DNA of 64,000 nucleotides from Cupriavidus sp. P-10 (lineage in GTDB: Bacteria; Pseudomonadota; Gammaproteobacteria; Burkholderiales; Burkholderiaceae): NCBI RefSeq assembly GCF_003402535.2, contig NZ_AP025172.1:1-64000 (forward strand), in the 5' to 3' direction. The notes beneath the pieces were generated by a model. The model was not told the origin of the DNA. It ran no database searches and was given only the letters and a program-made list of their open reading frames with translations. The position numbers were made by a program, and so were the translations under genes. Shown here piece after piece: positions 35,105-43,456 of the stretch; within the stretch, counting starts at the first letter, position 1; each line of letters begins with the position of its first letter.

Positions 35105-36202
35105 ATGATGAACTCAATAAGCACGAGCAAAGCCGTCAGGTCTTGGCTTGGACGAGGGCGACAGTGGTTGTGCCGCATGCGTCTACATCCCGTTGTGAAG
35201 GGGCTGTGCCGGGATGTCGATGCGCCTCGCTGCCGCACGTCCACGGCCTTGGCCATGTTTGCGTTCGCGATTGCGCCACTCTATATGGTGCCTGCGCATG
35301 CCGAAGAGTGGCCGAGCAAGCCGATCCGCCTGGTCGTCCCCTTTGCCTCGGGCGGGGCAACCGATCTGCTGGCACGCGCGGTGGCCCTTGAACTCACCAG
35401 GCAATGGAAGCAGCCGGTTGTGGTGGATAACCGGCCTGGCGCTGGCGGTGCCGTGGGCGCCGAAGTCGTTGCCAAGTCGGCTCCGGATGGCTATACGCTG
35501 TTGCTGGCCTCCGGCAGCATGTTCACCGTCAATCCTTTTATCTATCAGAAGCTTCCGTACTCGGCCGAGAGCTTCGAGATGGTTAGCAAGATCGCTAGCG
35601 GCCCGATGGTGGTGACGATTAGCTCGAAGGTTCCCGCCAGGACGATGGCGGAGCTCATCAGTTACGCCAAGGCCAATCCCGGAAAGTTGACCTTTGCGTC
35701 GGCGGGTAACGGCAGCCAGGTGCATATCGCCGGTGAAGCGTTCGCCGAAGCTGCGGGTATCGATGTCGTACACGTGCCGTACAAGGGAGAAGGACCGGCA
35801 TATTCGGACCTGATGGCAGGTACGGTCGACATGACCGTGGGCAACATCAATGCCATTTCCCCGCTACTTAAAGGCGGCCGCCTGCGCGCGCTGGCGGTGA
35901 CGGGCAAGGACCGGTCGACCCTGCTTCCGGACGTTCCCACTGTCGCGGAGGCGGGCCTGCAAGGCTTTTCGTTCTATGGCTGGTTTGCGCTCATGGCACC
36001 GGCCGGCACGCCGAAAGGACTGACAGCGAAGATGTATGCCGACCTCGAAAAGGCAGCAGCGGAGCCCGGCATGCAACGCTATCTGGCCACGCAGGGCATG
36101 ACCAAGACCCTGACGCCAAAGGGCCGGCTCGCCGAAGAAATTGCCCAGGAATCTGGACGCTGGAAGACCCTTGTGTCGAAGCGGAAGATCTCCGCCAACT
36201 AG
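35105..36202 (+). CDS. Bug-family periplasmic binding protein, 2, with extended N-terminus
   Basis: This Bug receptor has 365 residues, longer than the usual 320-330. GGAGACA before the ATG at 35105 makes that start good, yet the hydrophobic signal core (TSTALAMFAFAIAPLYMVPAHA) begins only near residue 46, giving an unusually long basic leader. Family motifs are IRLVVPFASGGATDLLAR, VVDNRPGAGGAVG and HVPYKGEGPAYSDLMAGTVD. A TauE-type permease follows 89 bases later. The pair may serve uptake for the succinate-like module. Translation from an internal ATG (Met 25 or 51) would give a normal signal peptide. Confidence 0.9.
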   Translation: MMNSISTSKAVRSWLGRGRQWLCRMRLHPVVKGLCRDVDAPRCRTSTALAMFAFAIAPLYMVPAHAEEWPSKPIRLVVPFASGGATDLLARAVALELTRQWKQPVVVDNRPGAGGAVGAEVVAKSAPDGYTLLLASGSMFTVNPFIYQKLPYSAESFEMVSKIASGPMVVTISSKVPARTMAELISYAKANPGKLTFASAGNGSQVHIAGEAFAEAAGIDVVHVPYKGEGPAYSDLMAGTVDMTVGNINAISPLLKGGRLRALAVTGKDRSTLLPDVPTVAEAGLQGFSFYGWFALMAPAGTPKGLTAKMYADLEKAAAEPGMQRYLATQGMTKTLTPKGRLAEEIAQESGRWKTLVSKRKISAN

Positions 36203-36291
36203 TCGACGTCAAAGGCACCCGTCCGTATATGCACTGAGGGCAACTTTGAAAGTCGCAGGAAAATTCAGGCATCGTGAGGCATTAGGCGCAG

Positions 36292-37035
36292 ATGGGAATG
36301 GAACATTACGCAATACTCGGGGCAACCGTTGCGGGAGCCTACACGGTATTCGGACTCACAGGGTTCGGTGCGGCGATGGTGGCCGTGCCGATCCTGGTGC
36401 AGTTCATCCCACTGCAGTTTGTGGTGCCGATGCTGCTGTTGCTCGATCTCGTGACGACCACGATGGTAGGTCTGCGCAACTGGAGCTCGATATCCCGCCC
36501 CGAATTGTTGCGCCTGATACCGTTCATGATGCTAGGCGTGGCGTTGGGCACCACCGTACTGGCCAGGGTCGATTCGCGTTGGCTGCTCGTCAGTCTTGGG
36601 CTGTTCGTACTCCTCATGACCGGGCGCACGCTTATCGCCTCCACCGCCCGGGCGGAGGAAACTGCGAAGGCTTGGTCAGTGCCGGCCGGCGTTGTCGGCG
36701 GCGTATTCAGTGCGCTGTTCGGAACAGGAGGGCCAATCTACACGATGTACCTGTCACGACGGTTGCCGCAGATCGACACGTTCCGCTCCACCATCGCGGC
36801 TGTCATCCTTGTCAGTGCGTTGGCGCGTCTGGCCGCGTTTGCAGGCAGCGGGCTCTTGCAACAAGGAGACCTGTTGCGTAGCGCGGCGTTTGCGATGCCA
36901 TTCAGCCTTCTCGGCCTTGCGATCGGATCGCGCCTGCGAAAAAGGATTTCCGCCGATCGGGTGCGTCGCGTGCTGCTGATCTTTCTCTGCGCCAGCGGCG
37001 TTTCGGTACTCTGTCGTGGCTTGCTGATGCACTAA
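36292..37035 (+). CDS. TauE/SafE-family membrane permease
   Basis: This is a 247-residue TauE/SafE (DUF81) membrane protein with about eight hydrophobic segments; GLTGFGAAMVAVPIL and VVGGVFSALFGTGGPIYTMYL are the two repeated half-motifs of the family. Members export or import small anions such as sulfite, sulfoacetate or other carboxylates. It follows a Bug receptor on the same strand, and both follow the SDH-fumarase operon. There is no strong ribosome site; an ATG two codons on is an alternative start. Confidence 0.9.
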   Translation: MGMEHYAILGATVAGAYTVFGLTGFGAAMVAVPILVQFIPLQFVVPMLLLLDLVTTTMVGLRNWSSISRPELLRLIPFMMLGVALGTTVLARVDSRWLLVSLGLFVLLMTGRTLIASTARAEETAKAWSVPAGVVGGVFSALFGTGGPIYTMYLSRRLPQIDTFRSTIAAVILVSALARLAAFAGSGLLQQGDLLRSAAFAMPFSLLGLAIGSRLRKRISADRVRRVLLIFLCASGVSVLCRGLLMH

Positions 37036-37068
37036 GCCATTACTGTGGAGGCAGGCTTCATCCTAGGG

Positions 37069-37155
37069 TACGTGAAGAGTGCGGCCGCGCAGCCCGGCCG
37101 CGAAGTGAAGACCTGGTCGGAGATCGTGACGAAGCTCGGGATCACGCCTGACTAA
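37069..37155 (+). pseudogene. Remnant of a Bug-family gene (C-terminal end only)
   Basis: Twenty-eight codons ending at TAA 37155 read YVKSAAAQPG, REVKTWSEIV, TKLGITPD, the ending typical of Bug receptors (a helix with EVxxWxxIV followed by GI and an acidic tail). There is no matching N-terminal part upstream, so this is a deletion remnant. It marks a former Bug gene next to TauE and shows rearrangement here. Confidence 0.55.
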
Positions 37156-37198
37156 AGCTAGCCTGTTTAAGCCGGCTGAAAGGCTGGCCGTGTTCCAC

Positions 37199-37235
37199 GC
37201 CAGCCCTATAACTGTCAGTCAGATTCCATATTGGA
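37199..37235 (+). promoter_or_regulatory. Shared 37-bp operator-like module, copy 1
   Basis: GCCAGCCCTATAACT at 37199-37213 is followed after exactly 15 bases by TATTGGA at 37229-37235. The same arrangement recurs at 39187-39223. CCTATA and TATTGG are near-inverted repeats. An overlapping perfect palindrome ATTCCA-TAT-TGGAAT lies at 37223-37237. It ends 83 bases before the alpha/beta hydrolase start. Confidence 0.6.
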
Positions 37236-37317
37236 ATTTGCATGGTGGCCTCGGTACAGTGGGCCGGACAAGGTGCAGGACGCCGTTGTCCTGACCGTAC
37301 ACTGAGGAGACCAGGCC

Positions 37318-38202
37318 ATGCCAGGCAACACGGAGCAGCAAGCGCAGGCAACATCGCGCGCCGGCGACAAGCAAAGCGCAGTCCGGCGCTACGAAGTACC
37401 GCGCTCGGCGGCGATCTCCATCGAGGTCTACGAGCTGGGTGCCGGCCCGGCCATCGTCTTGCTGCCGTCGCTCGGCCGTGGCGCAACCGACATGCTGGAA
37501 CTGGCCGAGCCGCTTGCGGGCTCCGGCTATCGCGTGCTCTGCCCGGAGCCGCGCGGCAACGGCCGCAGCGTCGGCCCCCTTGCCGACAAGACGTTGCACG
37601 ACTGGGCAGGCGATATCGCGGCTGTGATCGAGCATGCCGGCCAGGCGCCAGTCGTTATCGTCGGGCATGCCCATGGCAACTGGATCGCCCGCACCGTGGC
37701 CAGCGACCGGCCTGACCTGGTGCGCTCGCTGATCCTGCTGGCCGGCTCGGCGGGCAAGGTGCCGAAGGACGTCGATGCCGTGCCGATTCCGCCGGAGGTA
37801 CGCGCCCAGATCGAGCGTTGCGGCGATACCAGCCTCCCGGACGCGGTGCGCCTGGAAAGCCTGCGCGCCGTATTCTTCGCGCCGTGCAATGATCCTGCAT
37901 CGTGGCTGCAAGGCTGGAACACGGAGCTGATGACGATGCAGACGCTGGCACAGAAGCGCACACCGGTTGATGACTTCTTCGCCGGCGGCAACGTGCCGAT
38001 CCTGAATGTGCAGGCTGAGTACGATGTGATTGCACCGCAGCGCTATGCCAACGTACTGCGTGACTATCTCGGCGAGCGCGTGACCAACCTCACCATCCGC
38101 GATGCTGCGCATGCGTTGCTGCCGGAGCGGCTGGAGGACATTGTGGCCGCGATCATCGACTATGTGGCTGCGCTGACTCCGGCGCAAAACGCGGGGGCTT
38201 GA
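37318..38202 (+). CDS. Alpha/beta-hydrolase-fold protein lacking the nucleophile serine
   Basis: This 294-residue protein has a complete alpha/beta-hydrolase pattern (VLLPSLGRGATDMLELAEPL, LCPEPRGNGRS), yet its nucleophile elbow reads GHAHG at residues 116-120 instead of GxSxG, so Ala stands where Ser, Cys or Asp should be. The acid (AEYDVIAP) and the base His (RDAAHALLPE) are kept. Simple ester hydrolysis is therefore unlikely; it might bind a ligand or use a different chemistry. GAGGAG precedes the ATG. It follows operator module copy 1 and converges with a LysR gene. Confidence 0.88.
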   Translation: MPGNTEQQAQATSRAGDKQSAVRRYEVPRSAAISIEVYELGAGPAIVLLPSLGRGATDMLELAEPLAGSGYRVLCPEPRGNGRSVGPLADKTLHDWAGDIAAVIEHAGQAPVVIVGHAHGNWIARTVASDRPDLVRSLILLAGSAGKVPKDVDAVPIPPEVRAQIERCGDTSLPDAVRLESLRAVFFAPCNDPASWLQGWNTELMTMQTLAQKRTPVDDFFAGGNVPILNVQAEYDVIAPQRYANVLRDYLGERVTNLTIRDAAHALLPERLEDIVAAIIDYVAALTPAQNAGA

Positions 38203-38223
38203 CAGACGGTCGCGGGAGGCGTC

Positions 38224-39111
38224 TTAGTCCCCGATCGGTTCGCTCATCACTTCGCCTACGACCCGCATGACCAGATCGCTGGGCGCCTGCTCACGCCAGA
38301 TTGCATAGAGCTGGATGCTGCCAGCGGTCTGGCCGATCTCGCGGAACACCACGCCTGGCATCCCGGCGCGGGCGTAGGAACGCGGCACCAGCGCCACGCC
38401 CAGGCCGAGCTTGACCATCTGGAAGGTGGTCAGTGGATTGCGCGCCGTATGCGCAATGACGGGACTGAAGCCGGCATGCAGGCATGAGGCGATCATGCCG
38501 TCGAACAGCGCCGGCGCATGCTCCCGCGAGAATGCCACCAGCGGCACGCCCTCCAGGTCGCGGAGCGCCAGCGCAGGCCTGGCGGCGAGTTCGTGGCCCT
38601 CGGGCACGACGATAGTGAAATACTCGGTGAAGACCGGCGCCTTGCCGAGGCCGCTGCGCGTCGGAATCGAATGCACGATGCCGATATCGAGCTTGCCCTG
38701 CATCACGGCATGTGCCTGGTCGGCCGAGCCCATGTCGGTCACGGCGATATGCAGCCCGGGGAAACGTTCTGTCATGCGCGTCAGGATGGTGGGCAACACA
38801 TGGAAGATGCCTGACGTCACCATGCCGATCTGCAGCGTGCCGATGTCGCCGGCCGCCGTGCGCCGCGCGGTAGTCACGGCCACGCGCACCTGTTCGAGCA
38901 CGGCGCGGCAGTCTGCGCGGAAGGCACGGCCCGCGTCGGTCAGGCGGACTTCCCGGCGATTGCGCACCAACAGTTCCACGCCCATCTCGTCTTCAAGTGC
39001 CTTGATTTGCTGGGAGAGCGGTGGCTGCGACATGTGCAGCCGCACTGCGGCCTTGCTGAAGTTCAGCTCATCCGCGACGGTCACGAAATAGAGCAGTTGC
39101 CGGAGTTCCAT
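38224..39111 (-). CDS. LysR-family regulator (BenM/CatM-like)
   Basis: This LysR regulator has 295 residues and the CatM/BenM-like N-terminus MELRQLLYFVTVADELNFSKAA with recognition helix QPPLSQQIKALEDEMGVELL. The effector domain starts near DIGTLQIGMV. It is divergent from the third Bug gene, with operator module copy 2 in the gap, and is the best candidate to bind both copies. It converges with the alpha/beta hydrolase gene, 21 bases apart. Confidence 0.92.
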   Translation of the reverse strand: MELRQLLYFVTVADELNFSKAAVRLHMSQPPLSQQIKALEDEMGVELLVRNRREVRLTDAGRAFRADCRAVLEQVRVAVTTARRTAAGDIGTLQIGMVTSGIFHVLPTILTRMTERFPGLHIAVTDMGSADQAHAVMQGKLDIGIVHSIPTRSGLGKAPVFTEYFTIVVPEGHELAARPALALRDLEGVPLVAFSREHAPALFDGMIASCLHAGFSPVIAHTARNPLTTFQMVKLGLGVALVPRSYARAGMPGVVFREIGQTAGSIQLYAIWREQAPSDLVMRVVGEVMSEPIGD

Positions 39112-39186
39112 GATGCTGATTTCCTTGCGGGACAGGGCACTAGGATAGCCGCAACCAAGGCAAGGCAGCGCGGTGCCGCGTCATAT

Positions 39187-39223
39187 GCCAGCCCTATAAC
39201 TCATGGAGCGAAACAGTATTGGA
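39187..39223 (+). promoter_or_regulatory. Shared 37-bp operator-like module, copy 2
   Basis: GCCAGCCCTATAACT (39187-39201), 15 bases, TATTGGA (39217-39223), identical in both constant parts to copy 1 while the 15-base spacer differs. It lies between the divergent LysR and Bug genes, 103 bases before the Bug start. The spacer end and right arm AAACAGTATTGGACG also match 14 of 15 bases at 42705-42719. Confidence 0.65.
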
Positions 39224-39325
39224 CGGTCTGCCGGCCCGTCCCTACAGTGGCCTGCATAGCGCGGCACCATGCGGACAGAAGGGTCCGGAAGCCTTGGAAA
39301 CCGCGCAAAAACCAAGGAGACATCC

Positions 39326-40330
39326 ATGAACAGGACAGGCAGAACAGGGCGGCGTGCGGCGCTGGGTGTGATCGGCGCGATGGCGATGATGTCCATGATG
39401 GTCGGATCGCAGCCGGTGGCGTTCGCGAGTGAGGCGTATCCCAATCGCCCGATCAAGATGATCATCCCTTACACGCCGGGCGGCTCGATCGATACAGTCG
39501 GGCGCCTGGTGGCTGCACAGCTGCAGCGTCAGCTTGGGCAAGCAATCGTCATCGAGAACCGACCGGGCGCGTCGGGCATGATCGGGTCCGAAGCAGTGGC
39601 GAAGGCATCGGCTGACGGCTATACGCTGCTCTTCAATGCCTCCAGCCAGGTCTACCTGCCGCTGGTCGCGAAGAACGCCCCTTACGACGCCATCAGGGAT
39701 TTCACCCCGATTGCACAGGTGGGGCACGTGCCGCTGATCGTCGTCGCCAACACCAGCCTCCCCACCAGCTCGCTGCGCGACCTGGTCAAGCTGGCGAAAG
39801 CCAAGCCGCGGACCTACACCTGGGCCACCTCCGGGTTAGGCACCACCAGCCACCTGGCCGAGGAGATGATCCGCCACGCGTTCAAGCTGGAGATGGATAT
39901 CGTGTCCTACAAGGGCGCCGTGCCGCAGTTGAACGACGTGATGGGCGGGCACGTGTCGGCGGCGGTGTCGCCGATGCCAGGCGCGTATCCGTTCGTCAAG
40001 GCGGGGCGGCTGAAGGTGCTGGCGGTCACCAGCAGCAAGCGTATCCCTCAGCTTCCCGGCGTGCCGACCGTTGCCGAGAGCGGCCTGCCGGGGTTTGAGC
40101 TGTTGTCGTGGTATGGGCTCTGGGGTCCAGCCAACCTGCCTGCGGACATCACCCGCAAGCTGTCGCAGGAGGTCAACAAGGCCGTGCGAGAAGCCAGCCT
40201 GAAGACGCGCTTCGAGGAGCTGGCCTTTGAAACCGTGCAGTCCACGCCTGAGCAGTTCAAGGTGGTGATCAAGGATGAGATCGACAAGGTCGCGGGCATC
40301 GTCAAGGCAGCCAGCATCCGTATCGATTGA
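39326..40330 (+). CDS. Bug-family periplasmic binding protein, 3
   Basis: This Bug receptor has 334 residues; AAGGAGACATCC precedes the ATG. A basic start with GRRAALG and a hydrophobic core ends at a cleavage region near residue 36 (VAFAS). Core motifs are IKMIIPYTPGGSIDTVGR, VIENRPGASGMIG and DIVSYKGAVPQLNDVMGGH. An MmgE/PrpD gene follows 29 bases later, so the two likely form an operon under the divergent LysR regulator. The ligand is presumably the polycarboxylate handled by that protein. Confidence 0.93.
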   Translation: MNRTGRTGRRAALGVIGAMAMMSMMVGSQPVAFASEAYPNRPIKMIIPYTPGGSIDTVGRLVAAQLQRQLGQAIVIENRPGASGMIGSEAVAKASADGYTLLFNASSQVYLPLVAKNAPYDAIRDFTPIAQVGHVPLIVVANTSLPTSSLRDLVKLAKAKPRTYTWATSGLGTTSHLAEEMIRHAFKLEMDIVSYKGAVPQLNDVMGGHVSAAVSPMPGAYPFVKAGRLKVLAVTSSKRIPQLPGVPTVAESGLPGFELLSWYGLWGPANLPADITRKLSQEVNKAVREASLKTRFEELAFETVQSTPEQFKVVIKDEIDKVAGIVKAASIRID

Positions 40331-40359
40331 GCGAAGGACAGGGAAGGGGACAAGCAAGC

Positions 40360-41745
40360 ATGCATCAGCAAACGCAATCGATCGCCATCACCCGGGAGCT
40401 CGCCGGATGGATCGCCGGCATCCGCAATGCCGACCTGCCGGACGGTGTGCGGCAGGCGGTCGGCGGACTCTCCCTGGATACCTTCGGCGCCGGCCTGACC
40501 GGGCATGACGAGCCCTGGTCGCACGCCATCCGTGGCTGGGCGGAAGATGGCTACCTCGCTCCTCGCGGTGGCGGCGCACGCGCATGGGGCCGGTCGGGCC
40601 GGTCGTACCGGGCCGCCGATGCCGCGCTGGTCAATGGCGCCGCTGCACACGCCTACGAGCTGGACGACTTCCACAATGCAAAGGTCCACTTGGGCGCGGT
40701 CGTATTGCCGGCGGTCTTCGCGTTGGCGGAGACGCTAGAGGTGCCGCCCGAGCGGGTCGAGACCGCTATTGCCGTCGGCTACGAAACCATGATCCGCTGC
40801 TCGCTGGCGTTGCAACCGGCGCTGGCCAGGATGAAGGGATGGCATATGACCGCCGTGTGCGCGCCGCTGGGCGCTGCAGCGGCATCGGCGGTGATGCTGG
40901 GGCTCGACGCCGGGCGCACCGCATGGGCGCTGGGCCTTGCCGGCACCCAGTCAGGCGGGCTGTTTGCATTCGCTTGCGACGGCACGGATTCCAAGCGCTT
41001 CCATCCGGGGCGCGGCGCGCAGGCCGGCGTGATGGCTGCCGAACTGGCGGCGCGTGGCCTGAGCGGCCCGATGCAGTTGTTCGAGACCGGCGACGGCGGC
41101 TGGCTCAAGGCGTTCTCGGAGTCGCCCAAACCGGAAAGGCTGCTGGAAGGGCTGGGCAGCGACTGGCACATGCCCCGGACCAACTTCAAGCCCTATGCTT
41201 GCTGCGGCAGTGCCCATGCGCATGTCGATTGTGCGCTGCGGCTGCGTGCCAACTGGGCGGGGCAGGGACCGATTCGCGTCGGCATGCCGACTGTTGTCGA
41301 TGTGCAATGCGGTTACCGCTACGCGCCGGGCAGTGTGCTGAACGCGCAGATGAGCGCCCGCTACGCGCTGGCGGTTGCGCTGCTGGATGGCGAGGTACTG
41401 CCGGCGCAGTTCGGGCAGGCCCGCTTGGCGGACCCGCAGATCGTCGCGCTGGCCAACGCGATCGAGATCGTACGCGACAGCGAACTCGACACGCTATATC
41501 CGGCCAGCTTCTGTGGCTGGGTGGAACTGATGTCAAAGAACGGCGAGCCGCTGCGTGCGTACCAGGCCAACCCGTCGGGCTCCGCGGAGAATCCGGCGCG
41601 CATGGCAGCCATCCGGGACAAGTTCCGCGCCTTGACGGCGGACGTCCTTGCGCCCGCGCAGGCGGAAATGCTGATCGACGCATTTGGCAAGCTGGCGACG
41701 ACGCCGGTGCGGCACATCCTGGCCGCCGCCGAATCCGTCGCCTGA
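40360..41745 (+). CDS. MmgE/PrpD-family protein, 1
   Basis: This is an MmgE/PrpD-family protein of 461 residues, the family of 2-methylcitrate dehydratase, cis-aconitate decarboxylase and several uncharacterised catabolic lyases. ALVNGAAAHAYELDDFHNAKVHLG is the signature segment; LGLAGTQSGGLFAFACDGTDSKRFHPGRGAQAG and FKPYACCGSAHAHVDCAL are also family-typical. I use the ATG at 40360, with an AAGGGGA site about 10 bases upstream. It has no methylcitrate synthase partner here, so it acts on another tricarboxylate-like substrate. It converges with a LysR gene 7 bases away. Confidence 0.9.
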   Translation: MHQQTQSIAITRELAGWIAGIRNADLPDGVRQAVGGLSLDTFGAGLTGHDEPWSHAIRGWAEDGYLAPRGGGARAWGRSGRSYRAADAALVNGAAAHAYELDDFHNAKVHLGAVVLPAVFALAETLEVPPERVETAIAVGYETMIRCSLALQPALARMKGWHMTAVCAPLGAAAASAVMLGLDAGRTAWALGLAGTQSGGLFAFACDGTDSKRFHPGRGAQAGVMAAELAARGLSGPMQLFETGDGGWLKAFSESPKPERLLEGLGSDWHMPRTNFKPYACCGSAHAHVDCALRLRANWAGQGPIRVGMPTVVDVQCGYRYAPGSVLNAQMSARYALAVALLDGEVLPAQFGQARLADPQIVALANAIEIVRDSELDTLYPASFCGWVELMSKNGEPLRAYQANPSGSAENPARMAAIRDKFRALTADVLAPAQAEMLIDAFGKLATTPVRHILAAAESVA

Positions 41746-41752
41746 AGCCGGG

Positions 41753-42637
41753 CTACGCCTGCGGCACGCCGAGGGAACGCAGCGCGCGCTGCAGCACCGG
41801 CGAGCTGTTGTCGGGATTCCATATCGCGGAGTATTCGGCGATGGCGGGCTCGCCGGTAAGGTCGAGCAAGGCCACGCCGGGCAGCGAAGCCTTGGCGAGC
41901 GTGGCCGGTACCAGCGCGATGCCGCGGCCCAACCCCACCAGGCTGACCACTGACAGCAGGTGCTTGGCGTAATGCCGGATATGCGGGCTGAAGCCGGCCT
42001 GAACGCAGGTGGAGGTCACCAGGTCGAAGTACGCCGGCGCGCTGTCGCGCGGGATCGTGACAAAGGGCATCTCGGCCAGCCGCACCAGGTCGATGCGCTT
42101 GCGTTTGGCGAACGGGTGCGATGCCGGCAAAGCCACCACCAGCCGCTCCTTGTGGATGACATGGGCGCGAAGCTCGCCCGGGGGCGTGCCGATCTGCGCG
42201 AACCCCAGGTCGATGCGGTCGCGCTGCAGCGCATCGACCTGCTCGGCGGTGCTGGTCTCCTCCCAGGTGATATCGATCTCGCCGATGTCGTGCTCGAACT
42301 TTTGCACGATGCGCTCGATGTTCATGTACAGCACTGCCGCGACAAAGCCGATCCGCAGATGGCCGGTCTCGCCGTGCTCGGCCTTGCGCACCGCCTCCAC
42401 GGTGGCGTCGAGCTGGTTGAGCATGCGGCGCGCTTCGCGCACCAGCGCCGAGCCGGCAGGCGTCAGCCGCACCGTGCGGCGGTTGCGATCGAAGAGCAGC
42501 ACGCCGAGGTCTTCTTCGAGCTGCTGGATGTGCTTGGTCAGCGGCGGCTGCGAGATCAGCAGGCGCTGGGCGGCGCGGCCGAAGTGAAGCTCCTCGGCGA
42601 GCACGAGGAAGAGGCGGAGGGTACGGAGTTCGAGCAT
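41753..42637 (-). CDS. LysR-family regulator (BenM/CatM-like), second
   Basis: This LysR regulator has 294 residues and resembles the one at 38.2 kb: LRTLRLFLVLAEELHFGRAAQRL, then QPPLTKHIQQLEEDLGVLLFDR. The effector domain begins near GHLRIGFVAAVLYM. It is divergent from the carboxymuconolactone-decarboxylase-like gene and probably controls it and the genes behind. The two similar LysR proteins and their related promoter sequences suggest duplication. Confidence 0.92.
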   Translation of the reverse strand: MLELRTLRLFLVLAEELHFGRAAQRLLISQPPLTKHIQQLEEDLGVLLFDRNRRTVRLTPAGSALVREARRMLNQLDATVEAVRKAEHGETGHLRIGFVAAVLYMNIERIVQKFEHDIGEIDITWEETSTAEQVDALQRDRIDLGFAQIGTPPGELRAHVIHKERLVVALPASHPFAKRKRIDLVRLAEMPFVTIPRDSAPAYFDLVTSTCVQAGFSPHIRHYAKHLLSVVSLVGLGRGIALVPATLAKASLPGVALLDLTGEPAIAEYSAIWNPDNSSPVLQRALRSLGVPQA

Positions 42638-42704
42638 GGCGCGTGGACTGCGGAAGGCTGAGGACGAAGTCGACTTATTCTAGAACGGAATTAGTCTCTT
42701 CCTA

Positions 42705-42719
42705 AAACTGTATTGGACG
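42705..42719 (+). promoter_or_regulatory. Partial copy of the operator module
   Basis: AAACTGTATTGGACG matches AAACAGTATTGGACG at 39211-39225 in 14 of 15 bases. The left arm at the proper distance (42690-42695, ATTAGT) only partly resembles ATAACT. It lies in the gap between the divergent LysR and CMD-family genes. Confidence 0.45.
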
Positions 42720-42859
42720 CTATCGTCGTCGGCGACCAGAATAGCTTCCATCAAACCAACAACGAAGCGGAGACAGCCAGGCCGATCCTGTGCGGCCGGC
42801 GCCCCATCAGCGCCCCGGCCTGCGTTCCGTTTCCAACCGTCGACACGGAGCGCAAGCGA

Positions 42860-43414
42860 ATGGAACGCCTCAAGCCACTGAAACCCGAAGAACTGACGCC
42901 CGAGCAGATGGAAGTTTACGCAGCGATTGCCGCCGGGCCGCGCGGGCAGGTTCGCGGGCCGCTTGCGATGTGGCTGCACCGCCCAGGCCTGGCCAACCGT
43001 GCGCAGGCGCTGGGCCAGTACTGCCGCTATGACTCATCGCTGTCGCCGCGGCTGTCGGAGCTGGCCATCCTGCTGATGGCCCGCACCTGGATGTCGGAAT
43101 TCGAATGGTGGGCCCACAAGCCCATTGCGCTGAAGGCAGGTGTGGCCGAAGACGTGGTCGAGGCGATCCGCACCGGGCGTAAGCCGGCCTTCGTCAAGGA
43201 GGATGAGCGCGTGATCCATGAGTTCCTGACCGAGCTGCATGCCACGCGCAATGTGTCGGACGAACTGTACCAGCGCGCGATGGCGGTGCTGGGCAAGGAC
43301 CAGGTGGTGGACCTGGTTGGCCTGGCGGGCTACTACACGCTGATCTCGATGACCATCAACGTCTTTGGTGTCGTGCCCCCGGAAGGAAGCGCGCCGGAGC
43401 TGGTGCGCGCCTGA
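42860..43414 (+). CDS. Carboxymuconolactone decarboxylase-family protein
   Basis: This 184-residue protein belongs to the carboxymuconolactone decarboxylase/AhpD family. LAILLMARTWMSEFEWWAHKPIALKAGVAEDVVEAI is the family helix pair; it has Glu and His (EFEWWAH) where AhpD has CxxC, so it is not a thiol peroxidase. The ATG at 42860 follows GGAG by 9 bases; longer frames upstream overlap the operator. With the SDR and lactonase genes behind it, it could act on a lactone or beta-keto acid of ring cleavage. That substrate is inference. Confidence 0.88.
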   Translation: MERLKPLKPEELTPEQMEVYAAIAAGPRGQVRGPLAMWLHRPGLANRAQALGQYCRYDSSLSPRLSELAILLMARTWMSEFEWWAHKPIALKAGVAEDVVEAIRTGRKPAFVKEDERVIHEFLTELHATRNVSDELYQRAMAVLGKDQVVDLVGLAGYYTLISMTINVFGVVPPEGSAPELVRA

Positions 43415-43456
43415 TTTCCGTTCAAACCGTTACCCCGAAACACAAAAGGATTCCGT

